DNA of 64,000 bases, from positions 1,302,001-1,366,000 of the forward strand of contig NZ_PVBS01000002.1 in assembly GCF_002980575.1 (NCBI RefSeq). The letters run 5' to 3'. Origin of the DNA: Sphingobacterium gobiense (lineage in GTDB: Bacteria; Bacteroidota; Bacteroidia; Sphingobacteriales; Sphingobacteriaceae). This document shows, piece after piece, positions 47,972 through 58,024 of this stretch. The number at the start of each line of letters is the position of its first letter. Positions within the stretch are counted from its first letter, which is position 1. Below the pieces are notes generated by a model. The model was not told the DNA's origin, ran no database searches, and saw only the letters and a list, made by a program, of their open reading frames with translations. A program made the translations under genes and the position numbers.

Positions 47972-49832
47972 ACTGTTTTTTCTACTGACCATTGTTTTTT
48001 ATTTATTAGGCGGAGCCGATGCCTTGGCCAAAATACGTTTACCTGCACTTATTGGCGACAAAATGGTCCTGCAGCGTGATATTGATCTCCGTATCTGGGG
48101 ATGGGCGGATGTAGGTGAGAAAGTAACCATCAGGTTTCAAGGTGAACGCTATTATACGGAAGCGGGCAACGACGGCAAATGGTTTGTGTCTTTACCTCCG
48201 CAAGCAGCAGGAGGTCCGCATATCATGGAGGTCAACGAAATCGTGATCCGCGACATTCTCATTGGTGATGTATGGTTGGCATCCGGACAATCGAACATGG
48301 AAACACCCATTGCGCGTCTGACGCATCGTTACCCGGAAATAAACGTATCCAATAATCACATGATCCGTCATTTTAAAGTGCCTACACAAAACACAGCCGA
48401 ATCGGTGCAAGAAGATATTGCGGCCGGCGGAAAATGGTATTCCGCGGTCGCGTCGGAAGTGATGAACTGGACAGCTTTGGCCTATTTTTATGCACGGGAA
48501 GCCTATAATCACACGAAGGTACCCGTTGGTATGTTGGTCTCCAGCTTGGGTGGCTCCGCGATCGAAAGTTGGATTAGCCAAGAACATCTTCGAGAGTTTC
48601 CGAATTTATTGGTTGATCAAGTGGCCGTAGACAGTTTGCCTAAAGCAATGCAAGACCGGGGAGCAGGAAAGTGGGCGAACCCGAATTGGGATGATACCCA
48701 CTGGAAAACGATGACAGTTCCGGGGCTTTGGCGCTCCCAGGGAATACATACGAAAGGTCTGATCTATTTCCGAAAAGAATTTGAGATGCCCGAATCGATG
48801 GACGGGCGACATGCGAAAATACGCTTAGGCATGTTGATCGATAGTGATTCTGTTTTTGTGAATGGACACTTTGTGGGCTCCACCTCCTATATGTATCCGC
48901 CGCGTGAATATCATATCCCGGCGGGTGTATTGCGTGCTGGGAAAAATAATATTACGGTACAATTAACGGCGAAGAACGGCAACGGTGGTTTTGTAGAGGA
49001 CAAGTCTTATAAAGTCATTGGAGATGATATGGAGGTGGATATAAGTGGTGAATGGAAATATCAGGTCGGTGTAGACTTAGATGAAGTCGCTGTATACAGA
49101 ACCCGCCTTCAAAACATAAAAACAGCCGGATCCGGTTTGTACAATGGCATGATCTACCCTATCCGTGATTATAGGGTACGAGGGGCGATTTGGTATCAAG
49201 GAGAGACGAACGCTGGTCGCCCACAGCATTATCAAACCCATCTCGAGTCGTTGATGCGTAATTGGCGGGAATTGTACCAAGATGCTGAACTACCATTTTT
49301 GATTGTACAGTTACCCAACTACTTAAGAAAATCGGAAAAACCTGAGGAAAGTGGCTGGGCGGAAATACGCGAAGCACAGCTTAAAGCGATGAAACGGGTT
49401 CCGAATACAGCATTAGCCGTGACATACGATGTGGGAGAATGGAATGACATCCACCCCTTGAACAAGAAGGATATCGCACATCGGCTATTTTTAGGCGCAA
49501 GGAAAATATCTTACAGTGAAAAGTTAATCAGTTCGGGACCTATATATCAGGATATGAAAATAGAAGGCGATAAAATTGTGCTATCTTTTTCCGAATTGGG
49601 AGGAGGGCTGCAAAGTCAAAATGGAGAATTGACGCATTTTGCCATTGCAGAAGCAGATCAGAAATTTATTTGGGCGAACGCAGTGATTAAAGGTAATACC
49701 GTGGTCGTGAGCAGCCCACAGGTGAAAAATCCGGTAGCTGTCCGTTATGCGTGGAGCAACAATCCTGAAGATGCTAATCTGGAAAACAAGGCGGGCTTGT
49801 TGGCCTCGCCATTCCGTACAGACGATTGGTAG
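47964..49832 (+). CDS. Sialate O-acetylesterase-like SGNH protein with inserted jelly-roll domain
   Basis: A 622-residue exported esterase from the chosen start, with signal [22 protein letters not shown]. The catalytic blocks are [11 protein letters not shown] (Ser110), [13 protein letters not shown] and the Asp/His pair in [10 protein letters not shown]. Between the first two blocks a galactose-binding-like beta-sandwich is inserted (about residues 230-365: [31 protein letters not shown]). Members named for sialic acid often act on acetylated plant glycans, so here acetyl-xylan is the likely substrate. The frame extends to 47931, but the start at 47964 overlaps the previous stop by eight bases and gives the better signal peptide. 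Confidence 0.86.
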   Translation: MDKLFFLLTIVFYLLGGADALAKIRLPALIGDKMVLQRDIDLRIWGWADVGEKVTIRFQGERYYTEAGNDGKWFVSLPPQAAGGPHIMEVNEIVIRDILIGDVWLASGQSNMETPIARLTHRYPEINVSNNHMIRHFKVPTQNTAESVQEDIAAGGKWYSAVASEVMNWTALAYFYAREAYNHTKVPVGMLVSSLGGSAIESWISQEHLREFPNLLVDQVAVDSLPKAMQDRGAGKWANPNWDDTHWKTMTVPGLWRSQGIHTKGLIYFRKEFEMPESMDGRHAKIRLGMLIDSDSVFVNGHFVGSTSYMYPPREYHIPAGVLRAGKNNITVQLTAKNGNGGFVEDKSYKVIGDDMEVDISGEWKYQVGVDLDEVAVYRTRLQNIKTAGSGLYNGMIYPIRDYRVRGAIWYQGETNAGRPQHYQTHLESLMRNWRELYQDAELPFLIVQLPNYLRKSEKPEESGWAEIREAQLKAMKRVPNTALAVTYDVGEWNDIHPLNKKDIAHRLFLGARKISYSEKLISSGPIYQDMKIEGDKIVLSFSELGGGLQSQNGELTHFAIAEADQKFIWANAVIKGNTVVVSSPQVKNPVAVRYAWSNNPEDANLENKAGLLASPFRTDDW

Positions 49833-49880
49833 AAGATAGAAAGAATGTATAGAAGTATTATTTATAAGAGATTTAAAATT

Positions 49881-51971
49881 ATGTTTAAGAAAAAGCAAAT
49901 CGTGTTAACTGTTGTTGCTGCGACGTTGTTTTCTGTAACTGGGGTAAAAGGACAGGACCAGACCACGCAAGGGACAGCTACTCAGCAAAAATTTGTACAC
50001 AAGACAGCTGGAAATCCTTATTTACCTCTTTGGGAACACTTGCCGGATGGTGAGCCGCGTGTTTTTGAGGATCCCGATAACCCAGGAAAATACCGGGCAT
50101 ATATTATTGGTTCGCACGATTTGAGACTAACCAGCTATTGTGGGCCGGACATTCGAATGTGGTCGGCGCCTGTAGAGGATCTGTCCAGCTGGCGGGATGA
50201 GGGTGCGATTTTTACATACGAAATTGATGGACAATGGGACGTGATGTATGCGCCGGATCTTGTAGAGGTAAAACGAAAAGATGGAACGAAAGAATATTAT
50301 TTGTATCCGCACAGCCGTGGCCAGCACCGCGAGGCTATGGTGGCAAAAGGGGATCGGCCGGACGGTCCGTTTAAGCCTATCAATATGACAGCCGATGGAA
50401 AGCGTACGGTGCCGGGAAGTATCTTGGGATTCGATCCGGCGGTATATATTGAATACGTCACGGATCCGAACGATCCGGATTATGAAATCGGCTTCCGCGC
50501 ATACGGATATTGGGGTTTCCAACGATCTTTGGCAGCTCAGCTAGATCAAAATACCATGTATTCGGTTAGACCGGGCACAGAGGTAATCAATTACTTTATA
50601 CCAGCAAGTGCCCGATACGGAGAGCTGCGTGATCCCGAAGGAACGGAATATCCTCATATTCTGAAGGGCGAGGATTTAGGTTCCTTCAATTTTTTTGAAG
50701 CATCGTCTATACGTAAAGTGGGTAATAAATATGTGTCGGTTTATAGCGGCTATTCAGGACCTGAATATGGAATAGGAAGTTCTAATTCTACTTTACGTTA
50801 TCTGGTAGGCGATTCGCCATTAGGCCCTTGGAAAAGCGGCGGTGTATTGGTTGATTCACGTGGACCGGTGCTCAGCCAGGACGGAAGTGCTTTGGAAACG
50901 ACCAATGGCGGACACAATACACACGGCAGTATCGAATTGATTAACGGACAATGGTACGCTTTTTACCACAGGCCTCCGCGAAATTTTGGTTTCGCGCGTC
51001 AAGCTGTAGTTGCAGCTATTACAATAGATTGGGACGAGAAGCCGGTATCCGAGGGTGGTACCGTCAGGATCCGTGCTTACGATCCGTATGCCGCGGACAG
51101 TGTATGGACGGCCAAAGATACCCAAGGAAGGGAATATACGGGAGCAGAGGTGACATCAGAAGGCTTTAATGTCTATGGCTTGAACCCTTATCAGTATTAC
51201 TCGGCGGGCTATGCTTGCTACCTGTCGGACGTGGGTACCATGCAAGATTCTTGGGATATCTGGGATAACCATATGCCGATAACAAAGGTGAAAGATGGTC
51301 ATGTTATAGGATATAAATATTTTGGTTTCGGCGGGCTCGATCAGGATAAAAAAGGATTAAAAGCTTTTGAAGGAACGAAAAAAGGTAATGAAACGGCCTT
51401 TAATGTATTTCTTACACCCAAAACTGCAAAAACTTTTAAGGTGAATGTTTGGTTAGATGGACCTTGGGACAATGACGCTTGGAAAGGGGAAAAAATCGGG
51501 GAAATTATAGTTCCCGCTGGTTCTGAAGAGCAAGAGACAAAATTTACGGTAGACGTCGCTAAGTTTGTAGATCATTTAGATAAAAAGCACGCGATTTTCT
51601 TGGTAGCTGAAGGCGATGGGTCGGAGGTGCTTTTCGATTTAGCGGGTATTGGGTTTAGTTCGAACATGAAGGAAATCGTTCGCCCGATTGTTCCAACGGT
51701 CAGTATTTCCGTTAACGGTAAGGAAATCGACCTCTCTGACACGCCCGTTAGATCAACGAATGCGAATGGTATTGTTGGGTATGATCTATACGAAACAACC
51801 TTTACTCTGCCTTCGGGAACAACGGGTATACCTACGATCTCGGCAACTGCGGACAACTCGGATGTACAAGTAAGTGTTACCCAAACGAAGTCTGCGCAAG
51901 GGGTAGCGTTAGTGAAGTTTGATTATAAAGGCGTGGTGAAAACACATCGCGTAGTGTTTGCTTCGGAATAA
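49881..51971 (+). CDS. GH43-like glycosidase with two C-terminal beta domains
   Basis: A 696-residue exported protein from the chosen start (signal MFKKKQIVLTVVAATLFSVTGVKG); the frame can begin 12 codons earlier at 49845. The GH43-type propeller spans about 25-400. The tuning Asp is in LGFDPAVYI and the acid Glu in NFFEASSIRK. The usual base segment ADP is replaced by PDGEPRVFEDP, a variant seen in some GH43 subfamilies. A beta-sandwich (about 430-595, starting SAGYACYLSD) and an Ig-like tail complete it. It is larger and more divergent than the other GH43 proteins here. Substrate unknown; an arabinose- or galactose-bearing side chain is plausible. Confidence 0.78.
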   Translation: MFKKKQIVLTVVAATLFSVTGVKGQDQTTQGTATQQKFVHKTAGNPYLPLWEHLPDGEPRVFEDPDNPGKYRAYIIGSHDLRLTSYCGPDIRMWSAPVEDLSSWRDEGAIFTYEIDGQWDVMYAPDLVEVKRKDGTKEYYLYPHSRGQHREAMVAKGDRPDGPFKPINMTADGKRTVPGSILGFDPAVYIEYVTDPNDPDYEIGFRAYGYWGFQRSLAAQLDQNTMYSVRPGTEVINYFIPASARYGELRDPEGTEYPHILKGEDLGSFNFFEASSIRKVGNKYVSVYSGYSGPEYGIGSSNSTLRYLVGDSPLGPWKSGGVLVDSRGPVLSQDGSALETTNGGHNTHGSIELINGQWYAFYHRPPRNFGFARQAVVAAITIDWDEKPVSEGGTVRIRAYDPYAADSVWTAKDTQGREYTGAEVTSEGFNVYGLNPYQYYSAGYACYLSDVGTMQDSWDIWDNHMPITKVKDGHVIGYKYFGFGGLDQDKKGLKAFEGTKKGNETAFNVFLTPKTAKTFKVNVWLDGPWDNDAWKGEKIGEIIVPAGSEEQETKFTVDVAKFVDHLDKKHAIFLVAEGDGSEVLFDLAGIGFSSNMKEIVRPIVPTVSISVNGKEIDLSDTPVRSTNANGIVGYDLYETTFTLPSGTTGIPTISATADNSDVQVSVTQTKSAQGVALVKFDYKGVVKTHRVVFASE

Positions 51972-52003
51972 GGTATAGCGTTAATAGCTAAAATATACAT
52001 GAT

Positions 52004-54655
52004 ATGAAAAGCAGATTTTATTTAGTAGGTGCTTTTGTTATAACCATCGTAATGGCCTGCACCCACAAGGGAAATGAAAAGGATAGTCATCCTTTTAGAA
52101 ATCCGGACCTCCCTGTCGAGGAGCGAATTGATAACCTTATCGGTTTGCTGACATTGGAAGAGAAGGTCGGTTTGATGATGAACGCATCAAAGCCGGTCCC
52201 GCGTTTGGAGATCCCGGCGTACGATTGGTGGAATGAAGCTTTGCACGGAGTGGCACGTTCGGGAAAAGCGACCGTGTTTCCGCAAGCTATAGGTATGGCC
52301 GCCACATGGGACGAACAAAATCATCTGAAGACTTTTGAAATTATCTCCGACGAAGCTCGCGCCAAATACAATGAAGCTGTAAAACAGGGGGAACGAGGAC
52401 GTTATTACGGCTTAAGTTTTTGGACGCCCAATATCAATATCTTTCGCGATCCCCGATGGGGACGTGGACAGGAAACTTATGGAGAAGATCCCCATCTGAC
52501 GACTCGTTTGGGGTTAGCGGCGGTAAAAGGTTTGCAGGGAGACGATGACAGGTATTTTAAAACGCACGCCTGCGCCAAGCACTATGCGGTACATAGTGGG
52601 CCGGAATGGAATCGACACTCGTATAATGCTGTGGTTTCCGATCGTGATCTTTGGGAAACCTATCTGCCTGCGTTTAAAGCGTTGGTACAGGAAGGAAACG
52701 TGCAGGAAGTGATGTGCGCTTATAACGCCTTTGAAGGACAGCCCTGTTGCGGAAGTGATCGGCTGATGATGGATATTCTTCGGAATAAATGGGGCTTCGA
52801 AGGCATGGTGGTATCGGACTGCTGGGCGATTGATGATTTTTATAAAAAAGGCCATCATGAATCGCACGACACGCCTGCGGAAGCTGTAGCGAATGCGGTG
52901 TTAACCTCCACTGATCTAGAATGCGGACAGTCTTACGAGCATTTACTAGCGTCGGTAAAACAAGGGTTGATCACGGAGAAACAAATTGACGGTTCATTAC
53001 GGCGCGTGTTACGTGGTTGGTTTGAATTGGGGATGTTTGATCCAGAAGACCGTGTGCCGTGGAGTACGTTATCTTATGATATTGTTGCTTCCGAAAAACA
53101 CCGAAAGCAAGCTTTGGACGTGGCGCGGCAGTCCATGACCTTACTAAAGAACGAAAATCAAACGCTTCCGCTAAGCAAAAATATAAAACGGATAGCTGTG
53201 GTGGGGGCAAATGCCGCGGATAGTATGATGCTCTGGGGCAATTATAATGGCACGCCAACCTCGACCGTCACGATTTTAAATGGTATTAAGAAAAAGATTC
53301 CAAATGCCGAAATAATGTATGAGAAAGGAAGCGATTTGGTCGACCCCTGGGTTAGAAGTTCTTTATATGAGTCTTTTTTAACGACCGAAAATGGTGAAAA
53401 AGGGCTAAAAGTTGAGTTTTATAACAATAATGCTTTGGGAGGAAAACCGGTACGTACCCTGACGAACCGACTGGGCATCGAATATTCGAATCGCGGCGGT
53501 ACGGCCCTGGCGCAGGATGTGAATTTGGAAAATACCTCAACCCGTATATCCGGCGTGTTTGAAGCACCGTATACTGGAGAAGTCGTTTTCAAAGCAAACG
53601 CGAATGATGGTTACGTTCTGACTTTCGATGGGAAAGAACTAGGAAAAATGGAAGGGCGCGAAGCTGTGCGTGGTGCAGAATATGCAGTACAGGTACAAAA
53701 AGGAAAAACCTACCCCGTAGTGTTCGAACATAGGCAAAAAGGAAGTATTCTAACCATGGGACTGTCCGTTTTTAAAAAAGAAAAGGCCGACTTTACGGAT
53801 CTGACTGATCGCTTGAAGAACGTAGATGCCATTGTGTATGCAGGAGGATTGTCTCCACAATTGGAGGGAGAGGAGATGTATGTTGATGCAGAAGGGTTTA
53901 AAGGCGGAGACCGGACGTCGATTGATCTGCCCAAAGTCCAACGGGATCTATTGGCGGCGCTTCGCCAAACGGGAAAACCGGTAGTATTTGTTTTGTGTAC
54001 CGGAAGTGCTTTAGCGCTAGAGCAGGATGAGAAAAACTACGATGCACTACTTTGTGCTTGGTATGGTGGGGAACAAGCTGGGACGGCAGTTGCAGATGTA
54101 CTTTTTGGTGATTATAATCCAGCGGGTCGATTGCCCATAACATTTTATAAGACATTGGCGCAATTGGATAATGCCTTGACCAAAACTGGCGACGTAGCAC
54201 GGCAAGGTTTTGAAAATTACGATATGCAGGGACGCACATATCGTTATATGAAGGATACACCGTTATATCCGTTCGGGCATGGATTAAGTTATTCCATATT
54301 TTCCTATGGTCAGACTAAGTTAGCCGAACCTACTATTGATGGAAGTAAAGTTGTAAAACTATCCCTTCCAGTAACTAACGTTTCAAAGGTCGATGGAGAA
54401 GAAGTAGTACAAGTTTACGTGGCACGGCGAGATGATACACTTGCTCCTTTAAAATCGCTTCGGGCTTTCACACGTGTTCCCATTAAAGCTGGGGAAACGA
54501 AAACGGTCGATTTGGAAATCCATCCGGACGCATTTCAATTTTATGACGAGCGTGAAGATGGATTGGTGTTGAAACCGGGTGACTATTCTATCCTGTACGG
54601 TGGAACCTCGGCAGATCACAATTTGAAAACTTTGTTCCTTAAAATCGCCCGATAA
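52004..54655 (+). CDS. GH3 beta-xylosidase/beta-glucosidase with PA14 insertion, lipoprotein
   Basis: An 883-residue lipoprotein (lipobox IVMAC, Cys19). The GH3 N-terminal barrel carries the nucleophile Asp272 in MVVSDCWAIDD; the motifs YDWWNEALHGVAR and KHYAVHSGPE resemble bacterial beta-xylosidases. The second alpha/beta domain is interrupted by a PA14 module (about residues 460-590: VEFYNNNALGG ... FKANANDGYVLTFDG). A fibronectin-III-like domain ends the protein (LYPFGHGLSYS and following). It probably trims xylose from the ends of imported oligosaccharides. Last gene of the operon, followed by a terminator-like hairpin. Confidence 0.91.
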   Translation: MKSRFYLVGAFVITIVMACTHKGNEKDSHPFRNPDLPVEERIDNLIGLLTLEEKVGLMMNASKPVPRLEIPAYDWWNEALHGVARSGKATVFPQAIGMAATWDEQNHLKTFEIISDEARAKYNEAVKQGERGRYYGLSFWTPNINIFRDPRWGRGQETYGEDPHLTTRLGLAAVKGLQGDDDRYFKTHACAKHYAVHSGPEWNRHSYNAVVSDRDLWETYLPAFKALVQEGNVQEVMCAYNAFEGQPCCGSDRLMMDILRNKWGFEGMVVSDCWAIDDFYKKGHHESHDTPAEAVANAVLTSTDLECGQSYEHLLASVKQGLITEKQIDGSLRRVLRGWFELGMFDPEDRVPWSTLSYDIVASEKHRKQALDVARQSMTLLKNENQTLPLSKNIKRIAVVGANAADSMMLWGNYNGTPTSTVTILNGIKKKIPNAEIMYEKGSDLVDPWVRSSLYESFLTTENGEKGLKVEFYNNNALGGKPVRTLTNRLGIEYSNRGGTALAQDVNLENTSTRISGVFEAPYTGEVVFKANANDGYVLTFDGKELGKMEGREAVRGAEYAVQVQKGKTYPVVFEHRQKGSILTMGLSVFKKEKADFTDLTDRLKNVDAIVYAGGLSPQLEGEEMYVDAEGFKGGDRTSIDLPKVQRDLLAALRQTGKPVVFVLCTGSALALEQDEKNYDALLCAWYGGEQAGTAVADVLFGDYNPAGRLPITFYKTLAQLDNALTKTGDVARQGFENYDMQGRTYRYMKDTPLYPFGHGLSYSIFSYGQTKLAEPTIDGSKVVKLSLPVTNVSKVDGEEVVQVYVARRDDTLAPLKSLRAFTRVPIKAGETKTVDLEIHPDAFQFYDEREDGLVLKPGDYSILYGGTSADHNLKTLFLKIAR

Positions 54656-54702
54656 GCGTCTATAAATGCAGGTGTAACAAATTGAAACGTTTTTGTTACG
54701 TA

Positions 54703-54737
54703 TAAAGGTGTCACTCTGCAGGGATACCTTTATTATT
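54703..54737 (+). terminator. Rho-independent terminator after the GH3 gene
   Basis: TAAAGGTGTC pairs with GATACCTTTA (one G-T pair) over a 10-base loop and is followed by TTATT. It separates the glycosidase operon from the third SusC/SusD pair. Confidence 0.6.
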
Positions 54738-54820
54738 GCCTAAGCAACCAAATAAGCTAGCCCTAGTTTAGGGTAAACAGACTTGTGGGGAATACAATTT
54801 ATAAACTGAATCCCAATAAT

Positions 54821-54867
54821 AATACTAGCGTATTAGCTGTTGTTTTTTAATCGACGCAACCGGTTGT
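54821..54867. promoter_or_regulatory. Cluster of short palindromes upstream of the third SusC gene
   Basis: AATAC-TAGC-GTATT at 54821-54834 and the perfect palindrome CAACCGGTTG at 54858-54867 lie 40-86 bases before the SusC start. A further CCCTA-GTT-TAGGG lies upstream near 54760. They may be regulator sites. No complete promoter match was found. Confidence 0.3.
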
Positions 54868-54906
54868 GTAGTGTGCAAAAAATGAAAAACAAAAACTAAA
54901 TTTATT

Positions 54907-57900
54907 ATGATCACAAAACCCGATTTTTTATTAGCTGGTGTCCTGATGCGATCCACATGCCAGTTATTGCGTTCTTTTATATTGTTGCTCCTCCTGTTTG
55001 TCGGTGTCGGTGAGCTATTCGCACAGGAGCGATTGATTCAAGGACGCGTGGCTTCACAAAGTGGTGAACCGTTAGCGGGTGTTTCCGTTCATGTGAAAGG
55101 GACAGACAGAAATACGTCATCTGGAAGCGACGGTAGGTTCTCCATTGAGGCGAACCCCGGCTCCGTCCTCGTTTTCACTTACATAGGCTTCAATCCGCAA
55201 GAGCGTGTTCTGGGGGATGAAACCGATGTGCAGGTTACATTAGCAGCTACAGACGCACAATTAGACGAAGTCGTCGTCGTCGGCTACGGCACGCAGCGTA
55301 AAGAAGCTATTACCGGTTCTGTTGCATCTATCAGCGGCGAAAAGATGAACGAAGTGCCGGCAGCGAATATTACCCAGGCATTGCAAGGACGTGTAGCGGG
55401 CGTACAGATGACACAAACTTCATCTAAACCTGGAGCGGCTATGCAGATACGCATCCGCGGTACGCGGTCTTTAAATGCAAGTAATGATCCGCTGGTTGTT
55501 TTAGATGGAATTCCTTTTGCGGGTTCTATCGGAGATATTAATCCGATTGATATTAAAAGTGTAGATATTTTAAAAGATGCATCAGCGACCGCTATTTACG
55601 GTTCGCGCGGCGCTAACGGGGTCATTTTAGTAACCACACATAAAGGATATACTGGACAGGAAGCGAGAGTAACTTTTAATAGCTATACAGGACTGAAAAC
55701 ACTTTTTGCGCGTTATCCTATGATGAATGGTGCTGAGTTTGTCGAGCTTAGAAAAGCCGCTAACCTATATCAGAACGGTGAGGACGAAACCGATGACGTC
55801 AATGTAGATTGGCAGGATCTGTTATACAAAAATGGTATCATGACCAGTCAAGACCTTAGTGTTTCAGGCGGTACAGAGAAAACAATTTATAATTTTAGTA
55901 CCGGCTATTTTCGAGATGAAGCTGTCTTACCCGGCCAAAATTTCGATCGCTTTTCGTTGCGGGGAAGTCTAGATCAAAAAATTGGGGAACGGATACGTGT
56001 CGGCTTCAGTACAAATAATAATTACTCGGTTAATAGAGGTGGTAACTTAGGTGTCTACACGACTTTGAGTACGACACCTATCGCAAATCCCTATAATGAG
56101 GACGGTTCCTTTAAAAACATCGTCCGGATGGCACAGGATAATCATTGGGTATATTCGCGGGAAACCATAGAAAACCTCGGAAATAAATGGGTCGATATGG
56201 CGAAGGGTTTTGGCTCTTACAATACATTTTTTGGCGAAATAGATATCCCTGGTATAGAGGGACTGAAATATAGGGCAAATGTCGGGCTTAATTTTAGGAC
56301 GACGAACGGGGGCGCATATACGGGGGAAGGTATTTTCAGTTCGGAGATTAATAATCCGTCTACGGCATCCATCAACAACTCGTTGCATACGCAATGGACC
56401 GTTGAAAATTTGCTGACATACGATCGTACCTTTGCTGAAAAGCATAATCTTAATGTGGTAGGGCTTTACTCCGCCGAACAAATCCGCTATAACAGCTCAC
56501 ATGTTTCTGCTTTACATATTCCGGCAGACCAGTTCCAATTTTATAATCTAGGGCATGCCACGGGTGAGATCACAGTCGACCCTAATAACCAAGATTATTA
56601 TAAGACTGGACTGATGTCTTGGATGGCCCGTGCGATGTATGATTATGACGGACGGTATATGGTAAGTGCCACGATTCGCACGGATGGGTCGTCTCGCTTA
56701 GCTCCCGGAAAGAAATGGCATGCCTATCCAGCGATTTCGGCCGGTTGGAATGCCAAACGGGAAGCTTTTTTATCAGATGTAGCTTGGTTAGATCTGTTGA
56801 AAGTCCGTGTAGGCTATGGACAGACCTCGAACCAATCCGTCGCACCTTATAAAACACTAGGGCAGCTTTCTACACGGCCTTATAACTTTGCTGATGAATT
56901 TGCGATAGGTTATTATGTCACGGAATTACCGAACGCCGCACTGGGTTGGGAATACACGAAGACATGGAATTACGCAGTAGACTTTGCCCTACTGAATAAT
57001 AGGTTGCGAGGTACGTTTGAATATTACACACAACATACGAAAGATTTATTATTAAGCGTTGGTTTACCCGCTTCCTCTGGTGTCGGGAGCTACATGGGGA
57101 ATATTGGTGAAACCCAAAATAAAGGTTTTGAGTTTTCATTAGATGGACTTATTTTAGATAATCCCGATGGACTGACATGGGAAGCAGGTTTCAACTTGTA
57201 CTTAAACAGGAACAAATTGTTAGCTCTTTCCTCTGGTCGTTTACGCGACGAAGGAAACTGGTGGTTCGTTGGCCATCCGATAGACGTTATTTTTGACTAC
57301 GAAAAGATTGGACTGTGGCAAGAGGGTGATCCATATCTGGATATCCTTGAACCAGGAGGCAATGTGGGGATGATTAAGGTGAAGTATACCGGTGAATATG
57401 ACGCATCTGGGACGCCAGTAAGGCAAATTAACGCGGATGACCGACAAATTATTGACGTAAACCCAAGATTTGAAGGTGGATTTAATACGCGATTGGCTTT
57501 CAAAGGCTTTGATCTGGGACTGGTTGCGGCATTTAAGAAGGGTGGAACATTAATTAGTTCGCTTTATTCTTCTGCAAGTTATTTAAACTTGATGAGCGGA
57601 CGCCGGAATAATGTGAAAGTGGATTATTGGACACCGGAGAACACCGATGCCAAATATCCGAAGCCGGGAGGTATAGCCAGTGGAGATAATCCAAAGTATG
57701 GAAGCACACTGGGGTATTTTGATGCCTCTTATTTAAAAATTAGAACGATTTCATTGGGGTATAATTTCAGTAACGAAGGATGGCTACAAAGAGCGGGTAT
57801 CGGCGGATTGCGAATTTACGGAACGATACAAAATCCCTTTGTATTATTTTCTCCGTATCACCGGGAGTCTGGGATGGATCCAGAACCTAATTCGAGAGGC

Positions 57901-58008
57901 GATGAGAATCAAGCTGTAACGTCAGCATACCAAAACCGCCTATTACTTATCGGGACGAATACGCCTGCCAACAGAAATTACTTGATCGGACTTAATGTGT
58001 CATTTTAA
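54907..58008 (+). CDS. SusC/RagA-family TonB-dependent transporter (third pair)
   Basis: A 1033-residue outer-membrane receptor. Signal peptide ending ELFAQ (about residue 39; a second Met at residue 14 is also a workable start), carboxypeptidase-regulatory domain (IQGRVASQSGEPLAGVSVHV), TonB box DEVVVVGYGTQRKEA, plug with DPLVVLDGIPF and YGSRGANGVILVTT, and barrel ending YLIGLNVSF. It is followed 16 bases later by its SusD partner. It belongs to a different SusC branch from the two in the xylan core, so it may import a different oligosaccharide, for instance a highly decorated fraction. No sigma/anti-sigma pair or second HTCS is adjacent. Confidence 0.93.
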   Translation: MITKPDFLLAGVLMRSTCQLLRSFILLLLLFVGVGELFAQERLIQGRVASQSGEPLAGVSVHVKGTDRNTSSGSDGRFSIEANPGSVLVFTYIGFNPQERVLGDETDVQVTLAATDAQLDEVVVVGYGTQRKEAITGSVASISGEKMNEVPAANITQALQGRVAGVQMTQTSSKPGAAMQIRIRGTRSLNASNDPLVVLDGIPFAGSIGDINPIDIKSVDILKDASATAIYGSRGANGVILVTTHKGYTGQEARVTFNSYTGLKTLFARYPMMNGAEFVELRKAANLYQNGEDETDDVNVDWQDLLYKNGIMTSQDLSVSGGTEKTIYNFSTGYFRDEAVLPGQNFDRFSLRGSLDQKIGERIRVGFSTNNNYSVNRGGNLGVYTTLSTTPIANPYNEDGSFKNIVRMAQDNHWVYSRETIENLGNKWVDMAKGFGSYNTFFGEIDIPGIEGLKYRANVGLNFRTTNGGAYTGEGIFSSEINNPSTASINNSLHTQWTVENLLTYDRTFAEKHNLNVVGLYSAEQIRYNSSHVSALHIPADQFQFYNLGHATGEITVDPNNQDYYKTGLMSWMARAMYDYDGRYMVSATIRTDGSSRLAPGKKWHAYPAISAGWNAKREAFLSDVAWLDLLKVRVGYGQTSNQSVAPYKTLGQLSTRPYNFADEFAIGYYVTELPNAALGWEYTKTWNYAVDFALLNNRLRGTFEYYTQHTKDLLLSVGLPASSGVGSYMGNIGETQNKGFEFSLDGLILDNPDGLTWEAGFNLYLNRNKLLALSSGRLRDEGNWWFVGHPIDVIFDYEKIGLWQEGDPYLDILEPGGNVGMIKVKYTGEYDASGTPVRQINADDRQIIDVNPRFEGGFNTRLAFKGFDLGLVAAFKKGGTLISSLYSSASYLNLMSGRRNNVKVDYWTPENTDAKYPKPGGIASGDNPKYGSTLGYFDASYLKIRTISLGYNFSNEGWLQRAGIGGLRIYGTIQNPFVLFSPYHRESGMDPEPNSRGDENQAVTSAYQNRLLLIGTNTPANRNYLIGLNVSF

Positions 58009-58024
58009 AAAGAGGAGGTTAATT

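Noticed and set aside
54761..54773. CCCTA-GTT-TAGGG as a separate operator
   Set aside because: Five-base arms are too short to call alone; mentioned only as part of the palindrome cluster.
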